Shown one piece after another: positions 45,401-56,853 of a stretch of DNA of 64,000 nucleotides. The notes under the pieces are model-generated. The model was not told where the DNA came from and made no database searches. It saw only the letters and a list, made by a program, of their open reading frames with translations. The translations under genes and the position numbers were made by a program. The stretch's first letter is position 1. Each line of letters starts with the position of its first letter. The stretch comes from Plenodomus lindquistii (Eukaryota; Ascomycota; Dothideomycetes; Pleosporales; Leptosphaeriaceae). The DNA lies in NCBI GenBank assembly GCA_025504975.1, contig JANUWI010000005.1, positions 1,860,001 to 1,924,000 on the forward strand. The letters are read 5' to 3'.

Positions 45401-46591
45401 CCTCGCGCAAACGCAGTGATCCGTACAGTGGGTGGTTTCCTCACCTTACTCGTGATGTTGAGCGGTCTTCTCCATCAACGCTTGTAGCTGCGATGGAAGC
45501 ATCGAGCATTATGACACCGTCCATATCATTGGATGTCCGCATGATGTCAGCAGCGCGAGAGAAAAGCTCCCTCATGGCGTCTGGTACAACACTGTCTTGG
45601 AGTTCGCCCACGGATGGCCGTCGCTCGGTTCTTTTCCGCTCAGGCAAGCCCTTGATCGAATCTGCCTCCGCTGTACCTCTGCTGATGTGATTTTCTTGCG
45701 TACTCGTGACAGTATCCGTTGTTGGTTCACTGTAAGCATAATCTCGCATGCTAGGTGATGCCTTAGGATTCGATTGCGAGGAATTGGGGTGCTCATGGAT
45801 TGACTTCGACTTTGTGTCGGCTTCAGCGAAAGTCAAAAGACCATGTAATCCTGCCGCTCCTCGATGATGTCGGTCCTTAAGGGTGTACATGACGAGGTAC
45901 TCCATGACTGTTGCAGCAAGGTCCTGCAAATATGAGATGTCGTCTGGGTCCATGCCACTCCTTTCAGGACCATCAAAGATGCACATTGATCCAACAACAG
46001 TACCATTCGGACTTATGATTGGAACACCAGCGTAGAACCGAAAATGTGGCGCTCCTATAACATATGATCGTTCGGCATGTTGCTGGCTTTGAGAAAGGTC
46101 CTTCACAATGATGATTCCCGGATCTCCATCGGCTAGAGCAATAGGATCTAGGACCTGCTCGCAGAGACCCCAATTACGAGGAATTTTGACATTCCCGAGG
46201 AGAACATCGATGTCGTTTTGAGGAGACACTTTTGCCCTCAGCGGTGTCCGCGGTGTTGCCTCAGCTAAAATGTATTGATACTCCCCATCAATTAGACTGA
46301 TCATGCTGCGTTGAGAATGCAGTCGGATAGCGGCAAGCTGTGCGAACGCCGCTAAGGCGGCATCTGATGCTTGTCTAGGGACAAAGTCTGGCGGGAATGT
46401 GGTCGACTTAGGATCGGTTCCCAAATTGTTGATCCGGGGTACTGCAAATGGGTCCGTGAAGTCAGTCGAAATTTGACGGCGATGGTGAATTGGATGATCG
46501 TACTGTTCTGAAATGCAGCGTATAAATCAAACACATCGCGTTCTCTCTTCCATTCTGGGCCAGGTTCCTGTGGTCTTGATGAGGTTTCCAT
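42489..46591 (-). CDS. GAF-domain hybrid histidine kinase
   Basis: Eight exons (46504-46591, 45445-46441, 45144-45358, 44679-44977, 44190-44618, 43423-44127, 43297-43367, 42489-43245) give 1186 residues. A GAF sensor domain (about 60-230, HFRFYAGVPIISPNGTVVGS) leads to the dimerisation domain with the phospho-accepting His527 in SHELRSPLHGI. The ATPase domain has the N-box (MNLLGNALKFTESG) and G-boxes (ISDSGIGI, AGTGVGLSVVKRI). A C-terminal receiver carries Asp1086 (VILMDISMPVMDG) and the Lys of MTKPVD. It should pass phosphate to Ypd1 and on to the Ssk1 or Skn7 branch. The first intron (GTACGA..TTGCAG, 62 bases) is the least certain. Its signal is unknown, and I do not assign a fungal kinase group. 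Confidence 0.92.
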
Positions 46592-48732
46592 GCCTGCAAG
46601 AGGCTGCCAGAGATTGTGTAAGGCGATTGATATCGGTCGAAGTAAACTGCAGGCACTTTGAAAGCGCGACAGCTGATTCAGCCAGGCCAATTATGCGGAT
46701 CTCAATCTAAAGACTGCAAAAGTGATCCGATTCTTGGAACAGTGCGATGCTTGGAGGCATTCAAGGCCTGAGAGGGTCTAGAACAACGGCGGCGTACGAC
46801 CACTTGTGCGCCTCACGAAAACGTTAGCCGGACGCCACAACTTTGATGGGGTCCGTGCGTACGTACTATGGCATTGAAATTTGCGGCGACAATGTCGTAT
46901 GTGAGTCGAGTGAACAATGTTGGGAACGAAGGCATGGCTGCAGGGGCATTTATGCCGTGAACGTCATGTTCTTAAGAAGGCAGTGCCGGGTGCGGGCGGA
47001 CTAAGTGGACCAAAAATTCGCTCTTTCTGCTGGTCAAGAAGATCAGGGCTAAAGTTATGCTAGGTGGCTGGGGACCTCCGTTCGTCATGGTTGCGGTACG
47101 AAAAGGTTCACGGTGACTTGTCCCGCATCGCTCATTGGTCAGGACCCTATACTCTAAGTATCAGGTTTATATATATTGCTTGCGCCTCGATCACGGTTTT
47201 AACTTCTTCAAGTTCAGGTGAAGCGACACGAAGAAATTCTGCATTGTTCTATCCACCCTGTTGTCATGTAGTGTGAGTCTATAGTCTGCATCATTGCAAC
47301 ATCGGATCATCCCAGAAACTTTGCACCACATCAGGCAGGCTGTGCCCTTGAACAATTGCTACTTTGCTTGCCGGCAGGTACTGTCGATATGGTTTGATCC
47401 TGGATTTGGAAGAATAAGGTACTACGGGGCGCGAGGTTATCAATGGGCTGCACAGTTGTAAAGAGTGAACATTATCATCATCACAAATAGGTTCCACGTA
47501 ACGTTCAACGTCGCCGCAACGAGAATACGAGAATCTTGGCTTGATGTGTGACTGGGGTTTGTGGCTGCGACTTTGGCCCAGGACAGTACGAGCTATACCT
47601 CGACACTGGAGAATGTACCGACAGTGCGAAGCTCTTCTCGGTGCTTGTATCATCATCGTCCTCTTTAGCTTCTCGCCGCTAGACCGTACTTCTGTGCTGT
47701 TTACAAAGCCGCGTCGCTAGTATCAAGAAAGACTGCTCGACTGGGTATTCTATGTGGCTTGGTTGTTGTTAACATCTGCTTTTACAGCTAGCGCACGGCG
47801 TACTCACGTATGCCAAACAACTCTTGGAAATATACACCAACATAGTCGGATTTGTAATGAAGGCCGCGCTCTTCCATGGCATAGTCTTCGATGAAAACTG
47901 TGCAGGCAACGATCGATTGAAGTGGTGGAACGTCGAGGAGTGCTGTGAACTGGGGCTCATGATCTGCCTGCAGAATTGTAAGTATGTAGAGAGTACATGG
48001 AGGCCACTGGATTCAAGATGAAGTTGGACTGAGTTGAACCTGGCTTGCTGGTGTCAAGTCAATTAAAGGGCTACCTCCTTAATCACTTGAAGTTGTCTAG
48101 CAGCGAGACCTTTCAAAGCCGACCGTTCAGCTTTCCAAGCGATCTCGAGAAGTCGTTGCTCTTCGCGTAGCTGGCGGTGGGATCTTCAAGTTTTGTTATT
48201 CTTGTGTAAATGTGTGAATGCTCTGCCTTTGGATACATCGACTCTCCTCTCATAAGTGCGTGTGCTTGTGCATGGTAGGACTTTTACTTGATGGATCTCT
48301 TGTGGAATCGCAAGCTGAGTGAGGCTCAGCCTTCCCTGGTCCATGGTCTTGTCTATGCAGCGAATATCTGATAGGTGTATTTGCAATGCTCGATTGCACT
48401 GTTCTTGAACTCTAGATTTGTTGATACCACAGTCGGGCTAATATGGGGTGGATATCGATGACATGACGTGAGATTAGGTACAAGATGGGAGGGCGCGGCC
48501 TGCAGCACGCGTACCATTGCCCAAGCTCTTAGGGGCACACATGTGCTTTCTCAGCATTCGTCATGACATGGCCAGATCTTTGCTGTGGGTGATGTTTGGG
48601 TGGCGCGACCCATGTGTTTGTGACTGACAATGGTTCAACACGTGAGTGGACGGCAACTGGTCTTGGCGAAGCGCATCCCAAAAGTCATCACCTCACCCAG
48701 GCCGCGGCCATGAAGCCCATGTCCATGCCGCC
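46592..48732. other. Intergenic, 2.1 kb
   Basis: Divergent promoters of the histidine kinase (-) and COX10 (+), with a possible small orphan frame (47291-47656). Overlapping short frames at 47769-48021 on both strands are unsupported. Confidence 0.45.
47291..47656 (-). CDS. Possible orphan ORF, 121 residues
   Basis: An ATG-ATG start opens a 121-residue frame with mixed composition and a C-terminus YRQYLPASKVAIVQGHSLPD followed by VVQSFWDDPMLQ. No family, signal peptide or repeat is recognised. Length alone is not decisive here, since accidental frames of similar size occur in this window. Recorded only as a candidate. Confidence 0.2.
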   Translation of the reverse strand: MMIQAPRRASHCRYILQCRGIARTVLGQSRSHKPQSHIKPRFSYSRCGDVERYVEPICDDDNVHSLQLCSPLITSRPVVPYSSKSRIKPYRQYLPASKVAIVQGHSLPDVVQSFWDDPMLQ

Positions 48733-50241
48733 ATGAGCTTTCGACCGATGCTGCCACGGCCAATTGCAGCTCGCGATGCCAATTCGGTGTGTCTGCGATG
48801 CTGGCGGAAGCTCGCTCAACCGCACGTGTCGTCGCGGCAGCCATTCTCCAAGATGTCGTCGCATAGCCAGGGCGCGGTAGCCGCGGGGAAGAGCCGGAGC
48901 TCGTTCAGCAAGGACTACTTTAGGGCCAACCCGATATTAAAGGCGACATTCTGGAGTACAGGCCAAGGGCTACGCAGTCCAAACGCTGCGGTTGGGCCAG
49001 AGGCAGCACAGCGGGTTGCGAAGCAGGATGCAGCATCGCCAGCAGAAGAGGTGCTGCCACACCGGCGAAGAAAGAAGGCAAAGGAGCAGGCGGCGGCAGA
49101 GGAGTCAGAGGCGGCCTATCCCATTGCGCTGGATGCATCGTCCAAGCTGGCTGCCATATCCTCGAGCCTGCCCCAGACATCACTGAAGCGCATCCTCACC
49201 ACGTACCTCTCGCTATCGAAACCCCGCCTTTCCTTCCTCGTAGTCCTCACCGCGACCGCAGCATACTCGCTCTATCCTGTGCCTGGGCTGCTGGCCCCGT
49301 CCGTCACAGCGACGCCCTCCCTCTCGACGCTTACGCTTCTCTTCCTGACCACCGGCACTGCATTATGCTCTGCTTCCGCCAATGCCTTCAACATGCTCAT
49401 GGAACCCAAGTACGATGCGCAAATGAGCAGGACACGTAATCGGCCGCTGGTGCGGAAGTTGATCAGCACCCGAGGCGCGACCATCTTCGCAATCGCATGC
49501 GGGCTTGTTGGCATTGGTGCTCTTTACTACGGTGTCAACCCCACCACTGCCTTCCTCGGCGCTGCCAACATCTTCCTCTATGCTGGAGTGTATACGCCGA
49601 TGAAGCGCATGTCGGTACTCAACACCTGGGTCGGGGCTCTTGTCGGCGGCATACCTCCACTTATGGGCTGGACGGCTGCAGCAAGTCAATATGCACACGA
49701 TGGGACTTGGGAGGAGCTACTGTTGGGAGAGAACTCGATTGGGGGTTGGCTGTGTGCAGCACTGTTGTTTGCCTGGCAGTTTCCTCACTTCAACTCGCTG
49801 AGTTGGGCTATTCGCGACGAATACAAGAATGCTGGCTACCGTATGCTAGCATGGGTCAACCCTGCGCAGAACGGACGAGTCGCGTTGCGTTATGCGGTGC
49901 TCATGTTCCCCGTCTGCATTGGCTTGTCGTACTGCGGTATCACAGACTGGAGCTTCGTGGTAACCAGCAGTGCCATCAACGGCTGGATGGCGCTCAAGGC
50001 TTGGCAATTCTGGAAGGCTGATGGACACAAGGGCACTGCGAGAGGCCTCTTCTGGGCCAGTGTCTGGCACCTTCCAATCGTCATGGTACTCGCCATGGCG
50101 CAGAAGAAGGGACTCGGTGAGCGCCTTTATCGAAGTGTGTTTGGCTACGCCGACATCGATGAAGACGACCTGTACTACGAAGTGGGAGAATTAGAAGAGG
50201 AGGAGCAGAAGCATGCCATAGCCGTCCCAAGTAGGAACTGA
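48733..50241 (+). CDS. COX10: Protoheme IX farnesyltransferase, COX10
   Basis: A single frame of 502 residues from ATG 48733; an upstream in-frame stretch has no ATG. The Arg-rich N-terminus (MSFRPMLPRPIAARDANS) and the next 130 residues look like a mitochondrial presequence and matrix segment. The UbiA-type core follows, with the prenyl-diphosphate motif NAFNMLMEPKYDAQMSRT near residue 216, RNRPL after it, and YTPMKRMSVLNTWVGALVGG, then about seven to nine membrane spans. AWQFPHFNSLSWAIRDEY is the second conserved acidic loop. The enzyme converts haem B to haem O in the inner mitochondrial membrane for cytochrome c oxidase assembly. The acidic C-terminal tail (EVGELEEEEQ) is typical of fungal forms. 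Confidence 0.96.
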   Translation: MSFRPMLPRPIAARDANSVCLRCWRKLAQPHVSSRQPFSKMSSHSQGAVAAGKSRSSFSKDYFRANPILKATFWSTGQGLRSPNAAVGPEAAQRVAKQDAASPAEEVLPHRRRKKAKEQAAAEESEAAYPIALDASSKLAAISSSLPQTSLKRILTTYLSLSKPRLSFLVVLTATAAYSLYPVPGLLAPSVTATPSLSTLTLLFLTTGTALCSASANAFNMLMEPKYDAQMSRTRNRPLVRKLISTRGATIFAIACGLVGIGALYYGVNPTTAFLGAANIFLYAGVYTPMKRMSVLNTWVGALVGGIPPLMGWTAAASQYAHDGTWEELLLGENSIGGWLCAALLFAWQFPHFNSLSWAIRDEYKNAGYRMLAWVNPAQNGRVALRYAVLMFPVCIGLSYCGITDWSFVVTSSAINGWMALKAWQFWKADGHKGTARGLFWASVWHLPIVMVLAMAQKKGLGERLYRSVFGYADIDEDDLYYEVGELEEEEQKHAIAVPSRN

Positions 50242-51034
50242 CGCACGGCGTGAGATTTCTCCCAGGAACGACAGTCCGCATACCTAGTCGGCGAGCTGCA
50301 TCACGATCATCAGCCCCATGTTTCAATACCACCACTGTACTATATATCATCACCATGCATCTAGAAGCTCGCATGCGGGAGTAGCACGGATTCAAGCTCT
50401 CGCGCTCAAGGCATCTCCTTCCTCCCTCCCAGTCGTCACCAGTGTATGTCTAAGTCACGCTACCACACGTTGTACTCTCAAAGCAATCTACAATACCCAG
50501 CTGTCACGCACCCGACCACGTACCCACTCACATAGTCACTACTTTCCCATTGGTACTGACCCATGCGAATCAAGCCTCAAGTCCAATCTATCACCGTTGC
50601 CAGAGTGGCTAAGCAATAAACCACCCAGGTCACGCGTTTCGACCACCGAACCCTCAAGGGTCTTGTACTACCCAATCTTCGCCCTAGCGAACCGTCGTCC
50701 TCATCTAAATTCGAATTTGTTTCTCTTGAATTAATTCGACGGGGTTCAGTGTTTCGACGGCTCCTTGCTCAGTAGGGTTTTACCCGCCGGATATTCACTC
50801 GCTCGCCCACGATGCGATGCGTGCGCCGGGCTTGTTTGAATGAAAGGGTGCATGGTGGTCACACGGTTAGGACAAGGTGTGTAAAGTGCCGTCTATACGA
50901 GGAGTTGAACGTATGTGCGCGTAGCGTAGATGCCGTAAGAGACATTCTACAAAAGTCATATAAAGGCCTCCCAACGCACCAGCACAACGACAGCGACCAT
51001 CCACATCCCCTAACCCACCCACACCTTCCTCAAA
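50242..51034. other. Intergenic, 0.8 kb
   Basis: 3' flank of COX10 and promoter of the AA9 gene. A stretch near 50596-50612 looks like the start of a tRNA but has no T-arm or closing stem. No gene supported. Confidence 0.5.
50959..50964 (+). promoter_or_regulatory. TATA box of the AA9 gene
   Basis: TATAAA lies 70 bases before the start codon at 51035, a normal distance for a highly inducible secreted-enzyme gene. Confidence 0.55.
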
Positions 51035-51980
51035 ATGAAATCCCTCATCCCCTTTCTCCTCTTCCTCACCACAGCAACAGCCCACTACACCTTCCCCGAA
51101 CTCATCGCCAACGGCCAAAAAACTGGTCTCTGGTCTTATGTCCGCAAAACCGCAAACTACCAATCTAATGGTAACAGTCTTCTCTTCTCTCCTTCCCTTC
51201 CCTTCATCATCACCCATTCATTCATCCAATCTTCCCTCTCTTCCCTCCCACACTGACACCCACACCCACACCAGGCCCAGTAACAGACGTCTCATCCCCC
51301 GCCATCCGCTGCTACGAGCTCTCCCCCGGCACGCCCTCACAAACCTACACCGTCAACGCAGGCGACAACGTCGGTTTCACAGCCGCGAGTTCAATTTCGC
51401 ACCCTGGACCTTTACAATTCTACCTCGCGAAAGTGCCGGAGGGGAAAACGGCGGCGTCGTTTGATGGCAGTGGTGATGTGTGGTTTAAGATTTATAGTCA
51501 AGGGGCTACGTTTAGTGCGGGGGGGATGGGGTTTGCTAGTAGTGGTATGTTTTGATGTTCATGTTTTCATTTCGCTGTATTATGTTGCTTTTTTTTTCTT
51601 TGATTTTGTTTATCTGGGGGAAAAGTGGTGGAAGCCGCTCGATGACGATACATGTATACTCATTCATTCATTCATTCATTTGCTAAACGCGGACAGGCAA
51701 AACCCAAGTCACAGTCCCTCTTCCCAAATCCCTCCCCTCAGGCGACTACCTCATGCGCGTGGAACACATCGCGCTACACAGTGCTTCTGCGGCAGGCGGA
51801 GCGCAGTTTTACATTTCGTGTGCGCAGTTGACGGTCAAGAATGGGGGGAGTGGGACGCCGAAAGGTCTTGTGGCTTTTCCGGGCGCATACAAGGCTACTG
51901 ATCCGGGTATTATGATTAATATTTATTATCCTGTGCCGACGAGTTATACGCCTCCGGGGCCGGCAGTGTGGAGTGGGTAG
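51035..51980 (+). CDS. AA9 lytic polysaccharide monooxygenase
   Basis: Three exons (51035-51170, 51275-51544, 51697-51980) give 229 residues. A secretion signal (MKSLIPFLLFLTTATA) ends just before HYTFPELIANG, so the mature protein starts with the copper-binding His. The second copper His is in SISHPGPLQFYLAKVP and the axial Tyr in GGAQFYISCAQL; VEHIALHSAS and the PTSYTPPGPAVW end complete the family signature. There is no cellulose-binding module. AA9 enzymes oxidatively cut cellulose or hemicellulose outside the cell. The protein ends AVWSG, and LPKSLPSGDYL lacks Cys, where many relatives have a Cys at both places. A CATT repeat lies in the second intron. Confidence 0.95.
51661..51680 (+). 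repeat. (CATT)5 microsatellite in AA9 intron 2
   Basis: Five tandem CATT units upstream of the branch-like GCTAAAC and the CAG acceptor. Likely length-variable. Confidence 0.85.
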
Positions 51981-52391
51981 GAGGGGGTTAGTGTGAGATG
52001 AGCTGGGAGGACTGTGTTGGGGTTGTTGTGTGGGGTGAGATGTTGATGGAAAGTAGAGGAACACTCGAGACTTTCGTTTCGCTAGCCACATGACGTGCAT
52101 CCTGAAAGTCAGTAGTTCCACATCACATCGAGAGTTTGCAAATCATCTAGGAATAAAACGTCAAAGATAGACCTCCTCTGACTATTATACATGCATGCAC
52201 AAGTCTAGTTTCAAAGGCAGCTGAGAAAGGTGGCACACTACAGTCGCCTCCCAGGCCTATGATCAATGCAAAACATCGCGCCCTCCTGCTATACCCCAAG
52301 TCCAACAAGAAAGCTGATGTTACACATGGTAATAATCATCCCAGCTTGAATCAGATTCCGGGTCTGAATAAGGGTCCATATACGCTTGCGC
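51981..52391. other. Intergenic, 0.4 kb, convergent 3' ends
   Basis: 3' flanks of the AA9 gene (+) and RPN2 (-). Nothing recognisable. Confidence 0.5.
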
Positions 52392-55300
52392 CTAGTCGTC
52401 GTCGGGACTTGTCTCTGATTCGTATTCAAAGTCGCCCGGCAGTGATGCCTCATCCTCGCCTTCTTCAACCATGTTGTCGCTGATTATGCCGGCTGTTGTT
52501 GCGGAGCCGCCTTCTCGTGCGTTCTCGCCAGATGAGCCGGCCGCACCGGGTGCAGGTGCAGGCGCTGCCTTCTTGACCTTCAGTTCAAGAAGTGTCTTTG
52601 GCTCTGAAGGCTTGGTGTCGGTGAGCAAAATGACACCAATAGTCGACTTTGAGTTGTTAGCTTCCACCTTATTGTACTGATGACTGGACGAACTCACTTT
52701 CTTCACTGGAACATAGCGCTCCCCAGGAAAGCTGATGTACTTGACCTGAGGCAATAGCACACGGGACATGTTCTCTAGCTCGTAGCCGACCTTCTCCTTC
52801 TCTGCCTTCTTCTTTGGTGACTCTGCTTGTGCACCCTCGGTCTTCTCAGCCTCATCCTTCTCCTTTGCATCCTCATCGAGATCCATCTTGTCGTCATCAG
52901 CACTGGGCTTAGGTGTCGTAGGAGTCTGATCGACGTCCATGCTCTCTCGTCGGCGTTGTCGCTCCTTGACCATTCGTCGGCGCTTATCTTGAGCGGTTGT
53001 GGAAAGGACAGCAGTCTTGATCTTCTCGGGTGCCTCCTCAGCTTTGACCTCGGCGTCTGGTGGGTAATCGAACATGCTGGGCCGGGTGTTGCTGTGGAAT
53101 TTGAAGGAAGGAATGTCCAACTCCTGGTCTAGGCCGATCACGGCAGTAGGTGTAAAGCTCAATGACAGAAAATGTGTGAGGGGGAACCAATACCAGTATT
53201 GTGTGAACACAGCCATACCGACAATGGCAGCCATGTTGAGGTTGCCACTTGGTGTCTGGAGACCAATAGTGCAGTTACGACCACCAGCATCGATGATGCC
53301 TAGCGCCAATGCAGCACCGAACTTGGCCATAGCATCTTCGTGGCGGTCACCCACGACCTTCGCAAGCTGCTTCCTGATAGATGCTACCTTGGGGTTCATG
53401 GCTTCGTTTTGCTGAACCATGATCATTGAAAGAGCAATCAACGCACCTTGGCGAACGAAGTCGGTCGAGTCCTTCATCATAGGCTCCAAGAGATCTACAG
53501 CTTCGGGAAGACCTGTACCGGCACAAGCGATCCCGAGAGCCATCGTAGCGCCGTACCGTACATGTGGGTTGTACGACTCTGCAAGAAGCTCGACCATGCG
53601 GGGCACACTACCTGGTTTCCTAAACAGGATGAAACCCAAACTCATGACCGCAACTCTTCGGACGTCGTCGTTTACGTCACTGACAGCGACGTGCAATAAC
53701 CTTCGCACGGCCTTGTTGCTACCTGTGCCACAGTATGCCATTGCAATCGTCATGATACCTCCGTAACGCAGAGTTGGGTCAGGGTCATCGAGCAAACCAT
53801 TGATGAGCTCGTCGGCAGCTTCCTGTCGGCCATACATGATCAGAGCCATGCCCATGGCCAATCCACGGACAATCTTCTCGTGCTGAGTGTCGTGTGCGTA
53901 TTGAATCATGTCCTCTAGAGCCTTGATGTTGCCAGTGCCGAGCATGACTAGACCCATGGACAGTCCAACAGCCTCACCATTGATGGCGGAGTCGGTATAC
54001 AAGACAGTCTTGAACGCGTCGAAAATTTCCTCGGAGCCGGTGGCCATTCCAGCAACACCGACGCCGAGAGCGCCGCCATGCTGAATGACCTCCTCAGATG
54101 CGTCCTGGAACTGTTTGAGAAGGTACTCCAACACGTTGCTTCCGTGGTTGGCGTAAATGAGACCCAAGGCGTAAAGAGATCCACCCTGTTCGTAATGAGA
54201 CCCTGCCGAAACGGTGTCCTTGGGCAGATAAGGTTCAAGCAGCTTCTGGCCCTGGGTGATGTTTCCGCGGTGGATCACACCTAGCGCGGCAGTCGCTGTG
54301 AACTTCGACCAGTTCACAGCCTTGCCAAGCCAGTCCAGATTCTCCCGGAAGAAAGTGTCGTTCGTGGTGCCAGCGTTCATGAAAGCGTTGGCAAAAGTGA
54401 CACTCGAGTGGAAGATTGAGTTCCTGGCCTCCAAACTGTCGCGAACCTTGTTCAAGACAGCCTTGTCGGTGTGATTGTTCCTGTATAGGAACTCGAGATT
54501 GAGCTCGATGCTCTTCGTGCCTCGTAGAATCTGGCGTACCGAGTTGAATGCTTTCGCCTGAGCCTCGGTTGGCTGGTTCTCCTTCTTACTGCTTGTGTCG
54601 ACATCTGCAAGTAACGAGTCCGACTCGCCGGCATCGGTCTTCTGCGCATCGTCACCTTTCCCTTTCGACTCGCCGTCCTTGTCAGCTTCAGGGAGCTCTT
54701 CCATGACCTTCGCAAGGAACTCCTGTGTACCGTTCTCATACAGATCGAATGAGATCTGGTATGCGATTGCGCGAGACTTATCGTCGCCTCGGTGTATGAG
54801 GTCCAGGATGAGCTTCGAGGCAAGGGCGTGTTGGTTGAGATAGACCACGCACTTGGCGATGGAGAAGTAGTCGGGGTTAGGAAGTTCATCGTCGTTCAGA
54901 AGGTCAAGAATCATGCGGAGAATCTAAATAGAATTAGCCTGGAATCGTTTTCGCGCTCGGGAGTAATCATGCCTCGTTCCTCAGTCCTCGCTCTTGCACG
55001 ACGTTCATGCAAATATCGAGGACATATTCCATCAACTCCTCGCTCTGTGCGGATGTCGCTTGAACAGGCTTCTTGCCTTGCTTCTTCTCATCCTGACTCG
55101 CGCGAACGATCGACTCGCGCAGAACTTCAAGATTGCGTGCTTCGATCGCGATTCCAACCACCTGTTTGTAGTTGTTGCTCTCGTAGCAGCTTTCGAATAT
55201 CCGCCGTACGGTAGCCTGAAGATTCTTCTGTACGTTCCTCTGCAGGACCATGGGAGTTGGATGCGCTCCAGGTACTCCGGCATTGCCTCCTCCGGGCACG

Positions 55301-56029
55301 GTGGGGTCGAATGTGGAGGAGTCTTCGCGAGACAGGAGCGACTTTGAAGGTAACGCAGACTGCGAGAAGGGCGTTATCGGGGAGGCGAGACTGGCTGATG
55401 TGCTGGCGGCTCCTGCTGAGTTTACGGGGAACGAGGTGCTGAGCTGTGGCGGTACCTGATTCGCTTTGCTGACCGGTGTCGGAGGGTTGTGCATGACGGA
55501 CAGGGCGATGTAGGTATCCAGACATTTCGCTGAAAGACAGAAAGTTAGCCGGCGATAAGACAAAGTCTAGAAGAACAGCGGGATACGCGTCCTGGGCGAC
55601 ACCCAGCGTATGGCTTTCAGTGTTGGGAGTATCTCACCTAGTATCGTCTCTTCGAACTCAGCAGCCTTGTGAATATCGAAGAGCTTGCCCGCACCCAGTG
55701 CGAAGACCATGCTCTCATTGTACTCTTGCAGCTGGTAGTATACCTTGGCGGCGACGAGGGCGGCAAGCTCTCGCTGTGGGAACGAGTCGTCTTCGTATAG
55801 AGCCTCACTATGACGCACCCCTGTCAGCAGCTGAACCTCGAGCACCACGGTGAAAGTGTGAATGCCACTTTTTACAGAGCTATACTCACATTTGACTGAC
55901 AGAGCCTGCGACTTCGGGCCATAGCAAGTCAATCTCCTCGTTCAGGCGCTGGAGGGCGAACGACTGCAAGGCCGGGTCAGGCTCAGAGAGGAAGCCAACA
56001 ACGCCGGCGGCGGACGTGAGGCCGACCAT
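52392..56029 (-). CDS. RPN2: 26S proteasome regulatory subunit RPN2
   Basis: Five exons (55890-56029, 55638-55807, 54973-55529, 52698-54923, 52392-52646) give 1115 residues, close to other fungal RPN2. The start MVGLTSAAGVVGFLSEPDP is followed by a helical repeat region. The proteasome/cyclosome repeats are evident (GGSLYALGLIYANHGSNVLE, GAALGLGIIDAGG-type, YGATMALGIACAGTG). A Lys/Asp/Glu-rich linker precedes the C-terminal module (PGERYVPVKK .. STIGVILLTDTKPSEPKTLL). RPN2 is the scaffold of the 19S base and docks RPN1, RPN10 and RPN13. Intron 3 (54924-54972) appears to be GC-AG; it is required to join GLRNE to ILRMILDLL. In metazoans the family C-terminus binds RPN13. Confidence 0.95.
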
Positions 56030-56853
56030 GGTGCTGATATTGAGCGGGTCGAGGTATGCGTGCGTATAACCAAGCGAGCGTCCGCGATAGCGCAACGTGA
56101 GGGAGCTGTTACGGAAGGTGGTAGAACAGTATGGAGCTGTGGTGTGGCGCCAGCGGGTGTGCTGCGTCTAGAGAGTATCTCAGGGTATGGGTGGCCAGAT
56201 ACTGGGGTGATGGCCGTAGAGAAGGAGGGACGAGAAGGGGAAGGCGCGTGGTTGATGGAGATGGCGTGGCGCCGTGGTGTTGGGGTCGGGGGAATCGTGT
56301 ACGTGATGTTCCAAACAGCAGCTCGTGAGTTTCGGAAGCGGCGACCACCCTGGCCCACTAGGCATGACATAATCGCTGCCGCCTCACCACCACCGCAATC
56401 TCACTTGATAAGCTTCACTAACGCATTTGAAGGTCTGAACTATGCATGCAGTCCCTTCTTTTGTCTTGACATTCAGATACAACGAGCAATCATGTCTTGC
56501 TGTGGTGAAGTGGTCCAGGAATAGGTGGTTGCCACAGCGAACAAATGTCAAAGTCATATTCACGCTTTGATTCGTCACGCGTCGCCTCATCTTGCAACAT
56601 CTTGGAGACTACCATTCAGTCAAGTGATCAAGACACGATGATAATCGTACAAGTATCCATGTGAAATCAGATGTATAGCATGGTTCGCATTCAACATTCT
56701 CAAGTCTGCAACAAGAACCTGAGCAAAAGGGGTATCGTATTGAAAGGAAAGAATAACTCCGGTGTATGCTGCTTTCCTTGCCTCTCAATCACTGAGACCA
56801 TCCTGAATGTTCTAATAATACAGCTTCGAAGCTCCCACATCTCTCAAGCAGGT
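56030..56853. other. Intergenic, 0.8 kb
   Basis: 5' flank of RPN2 and 3' flank of the triphosphatase gene, both minus. A 154-codon plus-strand frame (56060-56524) has no family signal. No RPN4/PACE-like GGTGGCAAA was seen. Confidence 0.45.

Noticed and set aside
50596..50680. tRNA-like start (GTTGCCAGAGTGG) after COX10
   Set aside because: No matching acceptor stem, anticodon arm or GGTTCGA-type T-arm follows.
56060..56524. 154-codon plus-strand frame upstream of RPN2
   Set aside because: Gly/Arg-rich and without domain; lies in the RPN2 promoter and leader.
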